From positions 879,001-943,000 of the forward strand of contig CALSFV010000032.1 in assembly GCA_943737045.1 (NCBI GenBank): DNA of 64,000 nucleotides, read 5' to 3'. The position numbers and the translations under genes are program-made. This DNA comes from Parapristionchus giblindavisi. Lineage: Eukaryota; Nematoda; Chromadorea; Rhabditida; Diplogasteridae. Positions 22,978-30,987 of the stretch are shown here, piece after piece; the first letter of the stretch is position 1, and each line of letters opens with the position of its first letter. The notes under the pieces were generated by a model. The model was given only the letters and a program-made list of their open reading frames with translations. It had not been told where the DNA came from and searched no databases.

Positions 22978-23145
22978 AAAGATCAAGTATCGATCAGAAT
23001 GAATAGATCAATTGAAACACAAACATCAATCGATAGATTTACACCAATCGATAACATGATCAACAACGAACTGACCTGGAGCAACAGCACACACAACCAC
23101 ACGAGGCAGACGATCGACTACTAAATGACTGTTTTGGGGGCGGAG
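22978..23145 (+). promoter_or_regulatory. TIR GC-box module 1 (outer)
   Basis: A 165-bp block starting aaagatcaa, carrying several ATCGAT words, and ending tgactgttttgggggcgg. It is a diverged duplicate of 23577-23731, with the same order of parts. The terminal gggggcgg resembles an Sp1-type GC box. It directly precedes the minisatellite. A promoter or replication-enhancer function is inferred from composition and from the duplication. Confidence 0.5.
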
Positions 23146-23149
23146 CTTA

Positions 23150-23535
23150 TTCACTGCACTTCTCTACTTCTCTATACTCTCTCACTCTCTCATACTCTCT
23201 CGCTCACTGCTCTACTTCTCTACTTCTCTCACTTTCACACACTCTCTCATCTATTTCTCTACTTCTCTCACTTTCACACACTCTCTCATCTATTTCTCTA
23301 CTTCTCTCACTTTCACACACTCTCTCACCTATTTCTCTACTTCTTTGCCCTCTCTCGCTCACTTCTCTGCATCTCTGTACTCTCTCATTTTCACACACTC
23401 TCTCACCTATTTCTCTACTTCTCTCACTTTCACACACTCTCTCACTTGTTTCTCTACTTCTCTCACTTTTACACACTCTCTCACCTATTTCTCTACTTCT
23501 CGGTGTTCTCTCATTTTCACACACTATCTCACTTT
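23150..23535. repeat. 39-bp minisatellite inside TIR
   Basis: Tandem units of 39 bp built on ctctcactttcacacactc and atttctctacttc, strongly pyrimidine-biased on the plus strand. Because 39 is divisible by three, all units share one frame and create low-complexity open frames (13-residue repeats) on both strands in both TIRs. These are not credible proteins. The polypyrimidine strand bias could favour unusual DNA structure. Confidence 0.9.
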
Positions 23536-23576
23536 TAACTACTATTTCACAACTAATCATTAAAAATCAAAGATCA

Positions 23577-23731
23577 AAGATCAACCAAAGTGAATAGATC
23601 AATTGAATGTCTCATAAGAATCAATAGATAAATTCACCCCAATCGATAAATTGATCGATAATAAACTAACCTGCACCCGACCATATGCGACTGACGACAG
23701 ACTAATGAATGACGTATTTGGGGGCGGGGCC
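23577..23731 (+). promoter_or_regulatory. TIR GC-box module 2 (inner) with CRE-like site
   Basis: Second copy of the GC-box module. It contains TGACGTAT at 23710-23717 (an ATF/CREB-like core) followed by ggggcggggcc at 23720-23731 (a strong Sp1-type GC box). It sits 49 bp before the ATG of the first gene, so it is the likely promoter reading inward. The same module at the right end (40429-40583) points inward toward the second zinc-ribbon gene, whose coding strand is opposite. Adenovirus terminal repeats also carry Sp1 and ATF sites that aid replication and early transcription; that parallel is only suggestive. Confidence 0.55.
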
Positions 23732-23779
23732 TCCTCCCATCTATCTCTCTCTTCCAAAGTATCATATAGCGTTATTTAA

Positions 23780-24262
23780 TATGTCTTCATCATCAGAGAA
23801 TGCTTGCTTTCCTCCTGACTGTCGCGAAACTCAAAAGTCAATTGAGCCAGAGCTTACGTCCTTTGAAGAGATGATGAAGAATGAAAAAATAAATAATGAT
23901 ACTGTTCAAAATGATAGCAATTTACACGAGCAGCAACATCTTTCCGAAGCTCATCGAGCTGCATACTTGTTTGGCAAGTTTAGAGACACACTCAAGCCTA
24001 CCATGGTAAGACTGAATTAACTATTATCTCAATAACATTTTCCGTTCAGACACGTAAGCAGTGGGGACATGGAGTGAAAGGAGTACATGTATCACTATGT
24101 AACAAGTGCTGGACACGTTTCCGAAACGATGAGACGAAGCTCATACACGGGGACGGTTATCAGACTATCACCATACATGTCTGCGATCAGTGTGTTAGAA
24201 ACAATAGAGCCAGTCGGTTCGACTTTGATAGACCCTCCTTTAAACAACAACAACAACCATGA
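23780..24262 (+). CDS. Small zinc-ribbon protein, left end (two exons)
   Basis: Exon 1 is 23780-24005, the intron 24006-24049 (44 bp, GT-AG, phase 0), exon 2 24050-24262; 145 residues. The N-terminal half is acidic and polar without clear fold. The C-terminal half has two CxxC knuckles, CNKC and CDQC, 24 residues apart, followed by a basic/aromatic tail ending in a poly-Gln stretch. That is a four-cysteine zinc-ribbon pattern; DNA binding or transcription control is inference. I chose ATG 23780 because the earlier in-frame ATG (23709) lies inside the TIR. Intron position and phase, and the CxxC spacing, match the gene at 39755-40310, so the two are paralogues. The stop overlaps the protease start as ATGA. 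Confidence 0.75.
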
Positions 24263-24720
24263 ATACTAATCAGATAAATGATATACTTTTTAATGATTCT
24301 CATACATCACATATATTTATAGGCACCTTTCCTTGTGATGAACTCCCACATCCCACCACACTACCACATTTGTTTTCTCTTTGTGTTAATACCGATAAAA
24401 GTAATTCCACTGGTCAGCATTGGCAGTCAATATATGTCAAGGGAAACAGGTGTTACTTCTTTGATAGTTTTGGTCGTCCTCCAAAGGGACTAATTAAAAG
24501 GTTTTGCAAACACTTTAAGCATTGTACATATAATAAAGTGGCACATCAGAAAGACAATGCCATCACTTGCGGTGCGTTTTGTATTTATCATATTCACATG
24601 CAAAGTAGAGGTAGGAGTTTCAAGTCTATAGTAGATGACTTTGTTAGTATTAAAGATGATGATGTTGTAATTACACGATGGTTAGACTCCGCCCACAATT
24701 TCCGTTTAGTCGATGCGTAA
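24259..24720 (+). CDS. PRO: Adenain-like cysteine protease (Polinton PRO)
   Basis: 153 residues, the size of Polinton and adenovirus maturation proteases (peptidase family C5, Ulp1-like fold). The catalytic triad is visible: His54 in GQHWQSIYV, Asp69 in FFDSFG, Cys104 in ITCGAFC, with Gln97 a few residues before the Cys as the likely oxyanion-hole residue. It would cleave capsid precursors during particle maturation; the basic/amphipathic minor proteins encoded nearby are candidate substrates. No signal peptide or membrane segment. The ATG overlaps the stop of the zinc-ribbon gene by four bases, and the end overlaps the next gene by eight, so the genes may share one transcript. All key residues are present. 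Confidence 0.93.
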   Translation: MNTNQINDILFNDSHTSHIFIGTFPCDELPHPTTLPHLFSLCVNTDKSNSTGQHWQSIYVKGNRCYFFDSFGRPPKGLIKRFCKHFKHCTYNKVAHQKDNAITCGAFCIYHIHMQSRGRSFKSIVDDFVSIKDDDVVITRWLDSAHNFRLVDA

Positions 24721-25012
24721 ACTTACCAAGCACTGGTCGTTTCTTGAACGTCTCTCTGAAGACCCCTCAATTGTGTCCGACGCTACATTAGCCGAACTTA
24801 CCTGTATTGTTGAGATACTACGAAACCTCTCACGCATTCCATTTACAGGAAAAGAAAAGAAAATAATCACAAAGCATTTGAACATTATTAGGGAGATTGC
24901 CCGCTGTTCACGTGAAAGAAAAGCTAGAACGAATCTAGTTCAACACGGAGCGGGATTTATTGGTGCTGTTATTCCCGCAGCACTAGCTCTTGTTAGTCTT
25001 CTCAAACAATGA
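24713..25012 (+). CDS. 99-aa protein with hydrophobic Gly/Ala-rich tail
   Basis: Unrecognised as a named family. Residues 1-60 are mainly helical and charged (WSFLERLSEDPS, then leucine-rich and Lys-rich stretches). Residues 61-74 are basic (RCSRERKARTNLVQ). The C-terminus from about 76 is hydrophobic and Gly/Ala-rich (GAGFIGAVIPAALALVSLL). Small proteins with a basic patch followed by such a segment are common in metazoan Polintons; my impression is of a membrane-active or core protein, but that is inference. Its ATG overlaps the protease stop (ATGCGTAA), and its stop overlaps the next ATG (ATGA). Confidence 0.75.
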   Translation: MRKLTKHWSFLERLSEDPSIVSDATLAELTCIVEILRNLSRIPFTGKEKKIITKHLNIIREIARCSRERKARTNLVQHGAGFIGAVIPAALALVSLLKQ

Positions 25013-25587
25013 ATAAATTTAAACTAGTTCCCTTTCTTGCCCTGTCCAAAGAGCAGGCACGCATAGAGGCAATGCAGGATGAAATATATAAACTAATCCA
25101 GGATGAAACGATTGATCCTGCCACTAAGCGTGCATTCTTTGAGGATCTTTTCAATAGACTTGCACGATTCAGAGAAGATGCAAAATCCGTTGTACCAGAG
25201 ACTCCTTCCACCGTTGCCACAACACCTGTAGTTGTACCTCCCGCTGATTTACCAGCAAAGGAGGAGGAGGTGCCCAAATCTGATGATAATGATGATGAAG
25301 AAATGCATTCTGCACTAGAAGGAGAAGATGAATCTGAACATAGTGGTGGAGAATTTACCCCAGTACAGTATAAAAAGAATAAGCGTCGTAGGAAGATAGC
25401 AGAGGTTGGCGGAACTCCCTCCTCCACCTCCTTTTCCGCACAGAATCCGCCAAAGAAGGGAAGAAAACAGAAGCCATCACCGAACATGATACAGAACATA
25501 TCTCCGGCAAGTACTCGTAGCGGACAACCTTATGGAAATCCAGATCTGTCAGCAAACCGTCGCATACGAACTCAAAAATGGGACTAG
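25009..25587 (+). CDS. 192-aa acidic/basic protein, possible core or scaffold
   Basis: Starts MNKFKLVPF, followed by a helical segment (residues 10-60) rich in Glu, Lys and Leu. Residues 65-85 are Pro/Thr/Val-rich, 86-115 strongly acidic (EEEVPKSDDNDDEE), 120-135 basic (KKNKRRRK, a plausible nuclear localisation signal), and 150-192 Pro/Ser/Lys-rich, ending RRIRTQKWD. The start resembles small proteins found in other animal Polintons that begin with a KLVP-type motif; this is from memory and unverified. The disordered, charge-segregated make-up would suit a DNA-associated core or scaffolding role. It is the last of four genes joined by start/stop overlaps. Confidence 0.7.
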   Translation: MNKFKLVPFLALSKEQARIEAMQDEIYKLIQDETIDPATKRAFFEDLFNRLARFREDAKSVVPETPSTVATTPVVVPPADLPAKEEEVPKSDDNDDEEMHSALEGEDESEHSGGEFTPVQYKKNKRRRKIAEVGGTPSSTSFSAQNPPKKGRKQKPSPNMIQNISPASTRSGQPYGNPDLSANRRIRTQKWD

Positions 25588-25661
25588 GAGGAGCAGTGGA
25601 GCAGGATGGATCGTAGACAGCCGAAATGTTTCTTTAATCATTTCACTTTTTATTGTACTCC

Positions 25662-26723
25662 ATGACTAGTCGTATACATAAACTCTATCATGACCTTCGA
25701 GAGCCCACTGCGTATACATCAGCTGTACCTATAGCCCGCAAAGCCAAAGTCACAACTAAACGTGTTAATGAAGTACTCGAAGACCAAGAGGCATACACTT
25801 TATTCAGAAAGTATAGACAAAATTATAATAGATCAAAGACTCGGGGGATTGCTCCCGGTCAGACTATTCAGGCGGATTTAGCAGACTTTCAGAAATGGAA
25901 GAGACACAACAGTGGTTATGCCTATTGTCTAGTCGCCGTTGATTGTTACACACGCTTCTTTTATGCGGTACCTGTGAAGAGTAAAGGTGCACAGGACATG
26001 CGCGATACAATCTCCACTCTGCTAGAACAAGTTTACGCGCGAAATGGTCACTTTTGCTCTCGTTTTATAACAGATCAAGGCAAAGAATTTTACAACTCCA
26101 AAGTACAGGGGCTGTTCAAGTCACTGTTCATCCAACACTATAGCCCACGCTCAGAGATGAAGGCGGCCATGGCCGAGAGGGCCATACAGACGCTAAAGAA
26201 ACGTCTGTACAAATACCTTCATCACAAAGGATCTTTCACATGGGTTGATGTTTTAGACAAGTTTGTACAGGGCATAAATAAAACACCCAATCGATCCATT
26301 GGGATAGCACCTATTGAGGTAAAAGATGGAGATGTTGACGAACATTTAGTTAGTCTAAAGCGTAGAGCTATTACCCGTGTGGATATCAAGAGTGGGGACA
26401 CTGTACGTATAAGTAAGGCACGTAAGCCTTTCGAGAAGGGCTATCGTCCCAGTTGGTCTTCAGAAGTTTTCATCGTGGATCGAGTAAAGAACTGCGTTCA
26501 ACCACCCTATTTCAAGCTCAAGGACATGAACGGAGAGGACATTGAAGGGCGCTTTTACGTTGAGGAAATTCGAAAAGTACGTGATAATAGGGCATACAAG
26601 ATTGAAAAGATTATCTCACGCAAGCGTGAACGCGGTCGTGTGCTTGTTCTAGTTAGATTGCATGGATTTCCACCGGCATTTGATCGATGGATTCCACTTA
26701 AAGATGTTGTAATGTTCGAATAA
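25662..26723 (+). CDS. INT: Polinton integrase (RVE family) with chromodomain-like C-terminus
   Basis: 353 residues from the first ATG. The N-terminal region reads LYHDLREPTAY and later AYTLFRKYRQNYNR, as in Maverick integrases. The RNase H-fold core carries the DDE residues: Asp72 (QADLADF), Asp138 (ITDQGKEF) and Glu172 (AMAERAIQTL), the last two separated by 33 residues. The sequence near 310-350 (KIEKIISRKR, then VRLHGFPPAFDRWIP) resembles a chromodomain, which may steer integration to marked chromatin. A classic HHCC zinc finger is not evident. It would process the TIR ends and join them with a 6-bp stagger, in line with the GGCTAC duplication seen here. It is convergent with the capsid gene. 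Confidence 0.95.
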   Translation: MTSRIHKLYHDLREPTAYTSAVPIARKAKVTTKRVNEVLEDQEAYTLFRKYRQNYNRSKTRGIAPGQTIQADLADFQKWKRHNSGYAYCLVAVDCYTRFFYAVPVKSKGAQDMRDTISTLLEQVYARNGHFCSRFITDQGKEFYNSKVQGLFKSLFIQHYSPRSEMKAAMAERAIQTLKKRLYKYLHHKGSFTWVDVLDKFVQGINKTPNRSIGIAPIEVKDGDVDEHLVSLKRRAITRVDIKSGDTVRISKARKPFEKGYRPSWSSEVFIVDRVKNCVQPPYFKLKDMNGEDIEGRFYVEEIRKVRDNRAYKIEKIISRKRERGRVLVLVRLHGFPPAFDRWIPLKDVVMFE

Positions 26724-26747
26724 ACAATTTTATAAATAAACTTTATT
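26719..26747. terminator. Overlapping poly(A) signals between convergent genes
   Basis: AATAAA occurs at 26719-26724, overlapping the integrase stop, and again at 26735-26740. Its complement TTTATT at 26742-26747 gives an AATAAA just after the capsid stop on the minus strand. The two convergent genes thus end within about 30 bp with signals on both strands. Confidence 0.7.
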
Positions 26748-26752
26748 GTCTT

Positions 26753-28045
26753 TTAATACACATGAGGAGTGCGATCGGAAGTGATTTCTAGATTACTCAT
26801 CATCTCTCCGAGTACAATACCATAAAGGCCACCAGCGGGGGTGTCCTTCGAGAATGTTAGTCTAATGGTGGTCTCCCCCATTCTTTGTAGAGCAAACTGA
26901 TCACTCTCAGCGCCGGCTACGTCAAAAGCATAAATACAGGCGTGTGAGGCAAATGCTTCAGGTGAAATGCCATTTGACTGTCCGGTTCCAGCCACCGAAA
27001 GGGCTTCTTGCAGTGCTAGATAGGCTCGGGCGTAAAGTCCGTTTCCATAGTCTAGTCCATATTCATAAAAGGGAATGACCTCTCCTCCTGCTTCTACTCT
27101 GACGTTTTGTAAGTCGTGTGGTTTGAAGATGAAAGGGTTACTGTAGTCTCCGTTGAAGGCACTTGCTGTGACCATAGTGAAGAAAATCCTGCGTGGAATA
27201 TTGTTGCTAAAGACCTTGAAAGATGGAAACTCTTTAATGCCTCCCGGAATGAAGAAAGTTCGCACAGCAGTGCTAAGGGACGCGTAGGTAATCGAACCCT
27301 TTTGCCTTAGCAAACTGTCAAAGGCTATAGCCACCGAATCATGAACGTGAAGTTCATGAAGCATAAGACTCATCTGCTGTATCTTAACTCTATATTTCTT
27401 TGTTCCTTTGCGCCTATCGACCAGGAACTCATCATCAGAGGGGAAACAAAGAATGCGCAGGTCAATGTAAGGTAGTAGTGCCTTGTTCTGCGTTGCAGGT
27501 TCGAACCATAGTGGCGTGATGGCCTCTAGCGTCTTGGACTTTGCACATTTGTTGGCACGCTTAAGGTACTCGGAATCTGCGGCAGACGTGGGACTCGTCT
27601 CATCGCTGTAGCCAGCAAGACGCAAAAAGTTGCTCTTGTACTCGTTACTATAAGACAGTAATGCACTAATGAAACTCCTATATGGGTAGTTGTCATTATC
27701 GTAAACTAGCACTCCATTGATAAACACTTGAATTTGTCTAAATTGAGCACATCCAAATAAATTAACGGGCGCGTAGACATCTGCAGCAGCATCTGCGGGT
27801 GCCGGAATATCATTTCCATTTTCATCAACAATCTTATAGCGAGTGAGAATATAACTTCTTTGCAAATCAAGAAAAGCTTTGGAATTCTGAATCCTAAACT
27901 CGTAGGGTCTGATTTCGGGTGCTGATGTAAGACTGATCTCGGTGAAGCGAGATGTTTCAACCCCACAAACAGTCCCATTGGAAGAGAACAGATCCAAACT
28001 AGGATGCAGTGTGGACACACTCTTTTCAGTCTCTGTCTTAAACAT
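26753..28045 (-). CDS. MCP: Major capsid protein (double jelly-roll type)
   Basis: 430 residues from ATG 28045, intronless. The start (LDLFSSNGTVCGVETSRF), then LDLQRSYILTRYKI, then VNLFGCAQFRQIQVFINGVL and the NYPYRSFISALLSYS segment match the metazoan Polinton/adintovirus hexon-like capsid family, often annotated as F54H12.2-like. The predicted role is assembly as pseudo-hexameric capsomers of an icosahedral particle. There is no signal peptide or membrane segment. The ORF extends 18 nt upstream without ATG, so 28045 is the first usable start. It is convergent with integrase and transcribed with the two minor genes upstream of it. No internal stop or frameshift. Confidence 0.9.
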   Translation of the reverse strand: MFKTETEKSVSTLHPSLDLFSSNGTVCGVETSRFTEISLTSAPEIRPYEFRIQNSKAFLDLQRSYILTRYKIVDENGNDIPAPADAAADVYAPVNLFGCAQFRQIQVFINGVLVYDNDNYPYRSFISALLSYSNEYKSNFLRLAGYSDETSPTSAADSEYLKRANKCAKSKTLEAITPLWFEPATQNKALLPYIDLRILCFPSDDEFLVDRRKGTKKYRVKIQQMSLMLHELHVHDSVAIAFDSLLRQKGSITYASLSTAVRTFFIPGGIKEFPSFKVFSNNIPRRIFFTMVTASAFNGDYSNPFIFKPHDLQNVRVEAGGEVIPFYEYGLDYGNGLYARAYLALQEALSVAGTGQSNGISPEAFASHACIYAFDVAGAESDQFALQRMGETTIRLTFSKDTPAGGLYGIVLGEMMSNLEITSDRTPHVY

Positions 28046-28099
28046 TATACGACCGCTCAACACTTGAACACTGATATATAAATGAATTATTTATCAACA

Positions 28100-28498
28100 T
28101 TAGAGTACAACTAGCGTCTCAATAGCATGGAGACAACCTCCACGACTACCAATGAGGGGAAGACGAGTATCGGGCACATAACCCAAACGGTCGGTTGCCA
28201 GATCCATCACCGTAGTCCAACCATTACGGGAACGGACAAGTGTGTAGTGGTTATTGAGTGAGACATGAACATCATGTAGAGCAGGAGTTACTCTCTCAAC
28301 TCCGCCAGATACAAATCTGCAAAGATAACATCTATTTATTATTATTGCTCACTCATTTTGAAAGACTTACCTTGTAGATCCCTTCACACCAAGATTGATT
28401 CTGGATATTACGCCGTGAATTGCAGTTAATATATTACTATGAGTTAACGAGGGCCAATAGGGGATTTGTTCATCGATATATTCAAGCAGCGGGAGCAT
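28100..28498 (-). CDS. Unrecognised 114-aa spliced protein
   Basis: Exon 1 is 28371-28498, the intron 28317-28370 (54 bp, GTAAGT...CAG, phase 2), exon 2 28100-28316. The first ATG gives MLPLLEYIDEQIPYWPSL. The second exon contains HDVHVSLNNHYTLVRS and ends with LHAIETLVVL. It has mixed hydrophobic and beta-prone segments, with no Cys motif and no membrane span. The open frame continues upstream of the ATG to about 28540, overlapping the end of the 140-aa gene in another frame, so a different start or a junction with that gene cannot be excluded. It lies between two virion-type genes, which hints at a particle component. Confidence 0.6.
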
Positions 28499-28532
28499 AT
28501 TTGTAACCGACCAGCCACTAGCACTGAAGGAA

Positions 28533-28955
28533 TCAATGAATGAACGCTTTCCTCAACACTCTTCCTCCTCCCCTTCGGGGCTGAGTGCTATTCCTAATGT
28601 AGCCAATCACTTTAGAGCCCCGCCCCTTTTGCGAAATTCGCTTACGACCTATGCCTGTTAGATTTTTGACACTTTTTCGAGCCTCACTCTTCAAACTGTC
28701 CTTGAGAGACGATCCGGCAGCGACATCTTTCACAACATTAGTCCCCAAATCGACGAGATTCTGTCCTATAGGACTAGACAAAAAGTTTGGAAGCATCCTA
28801 ATGATAGATCTAAGCACACCACCCAATCCGGTACCATACTGTGGCCGTACACCAGTAAAATGAGCAATCCTAGTGTGACCACGACCATGCTGATTGCCAC
28901 CCAGTAATTCAAGCCAATTCTCCTTTGTATGGTCGTAAACATGCCGTCTTGACAT
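28533..28955 (-). CDS. 140-aa basic, amphipathic minor virion-type protein
   Basis: Starts at ATG 28955 (MSRRHVYDH); the upstream frame has no other ATG. The middle reads YGTGLGGVLRSIIRMLPNFL, then a leucine/valine stretch and VVKDVAAGSSLKDSLKSEARKS. The C-terminus is very basic (RKRISQKGRG, QPRRGGGRVLRKAF). This order of a Gly-rich motif, an amphipathic hydrophobic stretch, a DVxxGxSxKDSxK-like motif and a basic tail recurs in a small protein encoded beside the capsid gene in animal Polintons, compared by some authors with adenovirus pVI or core proteins. The role in membrane disruption or DNA condensation is therefore inference. It may be a protease substrate. Confidence 0.8.
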   Translation of the reverse strand: MSRRHVYDHTKENWLELLGGNQHGRGHTRIAHFTGVRPQYGTGLGGVLRSIIRMLPNFLSSPIGQNLVDLGTNVVKDVAAGSSLKDSLKSEARKSVKNLTGIGRKRISQKGRGSKVIGYIRNSTQPRRGGGRVLRKAFIH

Positions 28956-29054
28956 TGTACCTTTGCAATATTTGTGAGATAAAGAGATACACAACCGCTT
29001 ACTGTAACAAAAATATCTTTAAATGATCATTTGCGTGTCAGACACTGATACAGT

Positions 29055-30986
29055 ATGGTCGATTTTTACATTAATCTTCCCAGTAACATTGCGGGAGATG
29101 AAAATAAGCCTGGTGACTTCAAAACTAGAATGCCAGAACCAATGGTATTTAAGAAGAATTGGGTGGTAGGCCTGCATGAGATTCTAATTTCGGGTGAGAT
29201 TCTCACAGTACCAGAGCCTCTTGCTTTTAGCATTGAATTCAAAGATGGAGTTACCCGTAATTGTCTTCTAAACAAGGGAACTTACAGTAATCCCCTTGCA
29301 TTAGTTACAGCTCTTAACGCCTGCGTCAAGGGCAGACAAAAGAGAAGCCTTGTGCGCCGTGCGGCTGGCTTTGATATTATTGAAGATTTTGATGATGATG
29401 ATCCTAGACTACTAGGCAATATAAGGGTAGCACCAAATCCTCCTGTTGAGCAGATAAAAGATGTTGAATCTTTACCAGCAGGTGCAAAAGTAGCACCTAA
29501 ACCTCCACTGACTCCAACTATTCCTACCCCTACAACTCCTGCTCCTACTCAGGTTTCTACTCCAACTACTCCAGCTCCTACTCCTAAGACTCTCACTCCT
29601 ACTACCCCTGCTCCTACTCTTACTCCTGCTCTTTCTACCCCTACAACTCCTGCTCCTAATCCAGTTTCTACTCCAGCTCCTACTCCTAAGACTCTCACTC
29701 TCACTCCTACTACCCCTGCTCCTACTCTTGATCCTACTCTTGCTCCTACTCTTCCTCCTACTCTTGCAACTACTACCCCTGCTCCTACTACCCCTGCTCC
29801 TACTTTAACACCTACTCCTCCATCTTTGCCTGTTGAGAAAATAAAAGTTGTAGAATCTCTACCATCAGGGGCAAGAGCGGTACCTAAACAGCCAGTGACT
29901 CAAACTATCCCTACCCCTACTCCTCCCCCTTCCCTTACTCCTACTGCTCCTGCGGCAAAGAAACCAAAGTCAGAGACTGGTGGGAAAAAGCCATACGATA
30001 CTAATCAAAAGTCAAAAGGCGATGAGGCTGAGAGGAAGAAGAAGAAGCCCGAAGATGAAGTAATAAAGGAGGTCAAATCCTTGCCAGCAGGGAGTAAGAT
30101 AACACCAATGCATAAGAAGAAGCCCGAGGATGAAACAATAAAGGAGGTCAAATCCTTGCCAGCAGGGAGTAAGATAGCACCAATGCAGAAGAAGCCCGAA
30201 GATGAAGTAATAAAAGAGGTCAAATCCCTCCCAGCCGGAAGTAAGATAGCACCAATGCAGAAGAAGCCCGAAGATGAAGTAATAAAAGAGGTCAAATCCC
30301 TCCCAGCCGGAAGTAAGATAGCACCAATGCAGAAGAAGCCCGAAGATGAAGTAATAAAAGAGGTCAAATCCCTCCCAGCCGGAAGTAAGATAGCACCGAA
30401 GCAGCCGACCAAACCAAAGGAAGACGAGCAGAGGAGCAAAATGGAATCGGCGCTAATTATTACAGACGTAGAAGAACCGCCCGCTGGCGCCAAACTAGCT
30501 CCTCGGCAAGAGGTTCTCAAAGATTGTGTAGAGTTTGGCTATGATGACAACTATGGCCGAATCTACATAAACTTTCAAGCAAATGTAAAGTCACTTAGAC
30601 TTCATGCGGACATTGCATACATGTGTGGTCTTTCTCCCTCACAACCCAGCGTGATTATTTCTAATAACGATTTTGTCATAGATAGCGCAACGGTTGCATT
30701 GAATGTTCCAGATTGTACCAATGGAAAGAATCTACTCTATGTTTACTCGGATCTCTGTGCATTTTCCGTTTGTGGCCCTCAAAAGACCAACTTACTCAGA
30801 GTAATACCCTATCTCAAATCATCTGCCTCTGACACACTTGCGCGAGACTTTCAACAGATTAGATATGTAGGGGTACGATCTGAATATGTAGATTCAATAC
30901 ACATTCAAATATTGGATTCACTAGGTCGCTCTGTAGCGATTAACGGTTACATTTGTGCTGTTCTTCATCTCAAAAAGGTCATTTAG
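29055..30986 (+). CDS. Minor capsid (penton-type) protein with long low-complexity insert
   Basis: 643 residues, intronless. The ends are recognisable: residues 1-95 (MVDFYINLPSNIAGD, WVVGLHEILI) and about 485-643 (YGRIYINF, LLYVYSDLCAFSVCG, SIHIQILDSLGRSV) match the Polinton minor capsid protein, a single jelly-roll expected at capsid vertices. Between them lies a large insert: residues 147-258 and 283-302 are Pro/Thr/Ala repeats, and 329-452 hold five units of 24-25 residues with core IKEVKSLPAGSKIAP. Related single motifs (DVESLPAGAKVAP, VVESLPSGARAVP, DVEEPPAGAKLAP) flank these. The last three units are identical at DNA level, so the array is expanding. Such an insert could be a stalk or host-contact region. 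Confidence 0.85.
   Translation: MVDFYINLPSNIAGDENKPGDFKTRMPEPMVFKKNWVVGLHEILISGEILTVPEPLAFSIEFKDGVTRNCLLNKGTYSNPLALVTALNACVKGRQKRSLVRRAAGFDIIEDFDDDDPRLLGNIRVAPNPPVEQIKDVESLPAGAKVAPKPPLTPTIPTPTTPAPTQVSTPTTPAPTPKTLTPTTPAPTLTPALSTPTTPAPNPVSTPAPTPKTLTLTPTTPAPTLDPTLAPTLPPTLATTTPAPTTPAPTLTPTPPSLPVEKIKVVESLPSGARAVPKQPVTQTIPTPTPPPSLTPTAPAAKKPKSETGGKKPYDTNQKSKGDEAERKKKKPEDEVIKEVKSLPAGSKITPMHKKKPEDETIKEVKSLPAGSKIAPMQKKPEDEVIKEVKSLPAGSKIAPMQKKPEDEVIKEVKSLPAGSKIAPMQKKPEDEVIKEVKSLPAGSKIAPKQPTKPKEDEQRSKMESALIITDVEEPPAGAKLAPRQEVLKDCVEFGYDDNYGRIYINFQANVKSLRLHADIAYMCGLSPSQPSVIISNNDFVIDSATVALNVPDCTNGKNLLYVYSDLCAFSVCGPQKTNLLRVIPYLKSSASDTLARDFQQIRYVGVRSEYVDSIHIQILDSLGRSVAINGYICAVLHLKKVI
30041..30410 (+). repeat. 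72-bp coding tandem repeat within penton gene
   Basis: Five in-frame units of 72-75 bp. Units three to five are identical in DNA, units one and two differ by synonymous and a few non-synonymous changes. The pattern indicates recent slippage or unequal exchange that keeps the frame. Confidence 0.9.
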
Positions 30987-30987
30987 A

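Larger units (their letters stand above)
22716..23740. repeat. Polinton left terminal inverted repeat
   Basis: Position x pairs with 64160-x at the right end, from 22716/41444 to 23740/40420. Pairing stops sharply after cctcctcccat. From the outside in, it holds a 197-bp terminal palindrome, a first GC-box module, a 39-bp minisatellite and a second GC-box module. In Polintons the TIR ends serve as origins for protein-primed replication and as integrase substrates. The long open frames in it on both strands are products of the minisatellite, whose 39-bp unit is a multiple of three. Confidence 0.97.

Noticed and set aside
23125..23560. Ser/His/Leu- and Glu/Arg/Ser-rich open frames in the TIRs on both strands
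   Set aside because: By-product of a 39-bp minisatellite; mirrored in both TIRs and on both strands.
22716..23740. Long terminal repeats of a retroelement
   Set aside because: The two copies are inverted, not direct, the gene set is Polinton, and the duplication is 6 bp.
25002..25499. 165-aa open frame opposite the 192-aa gene
   Set aside because: Shadow of a real plus-strand gene; Ser/Leu-rich antisense of acidic coding sequence.
30005..30520. 171-aa antisense frame over penton repeats
   Set aside because: Its repeats mirror the 72-bp coding repeats, which remain open on the other strand because the unit is a multiple of three.
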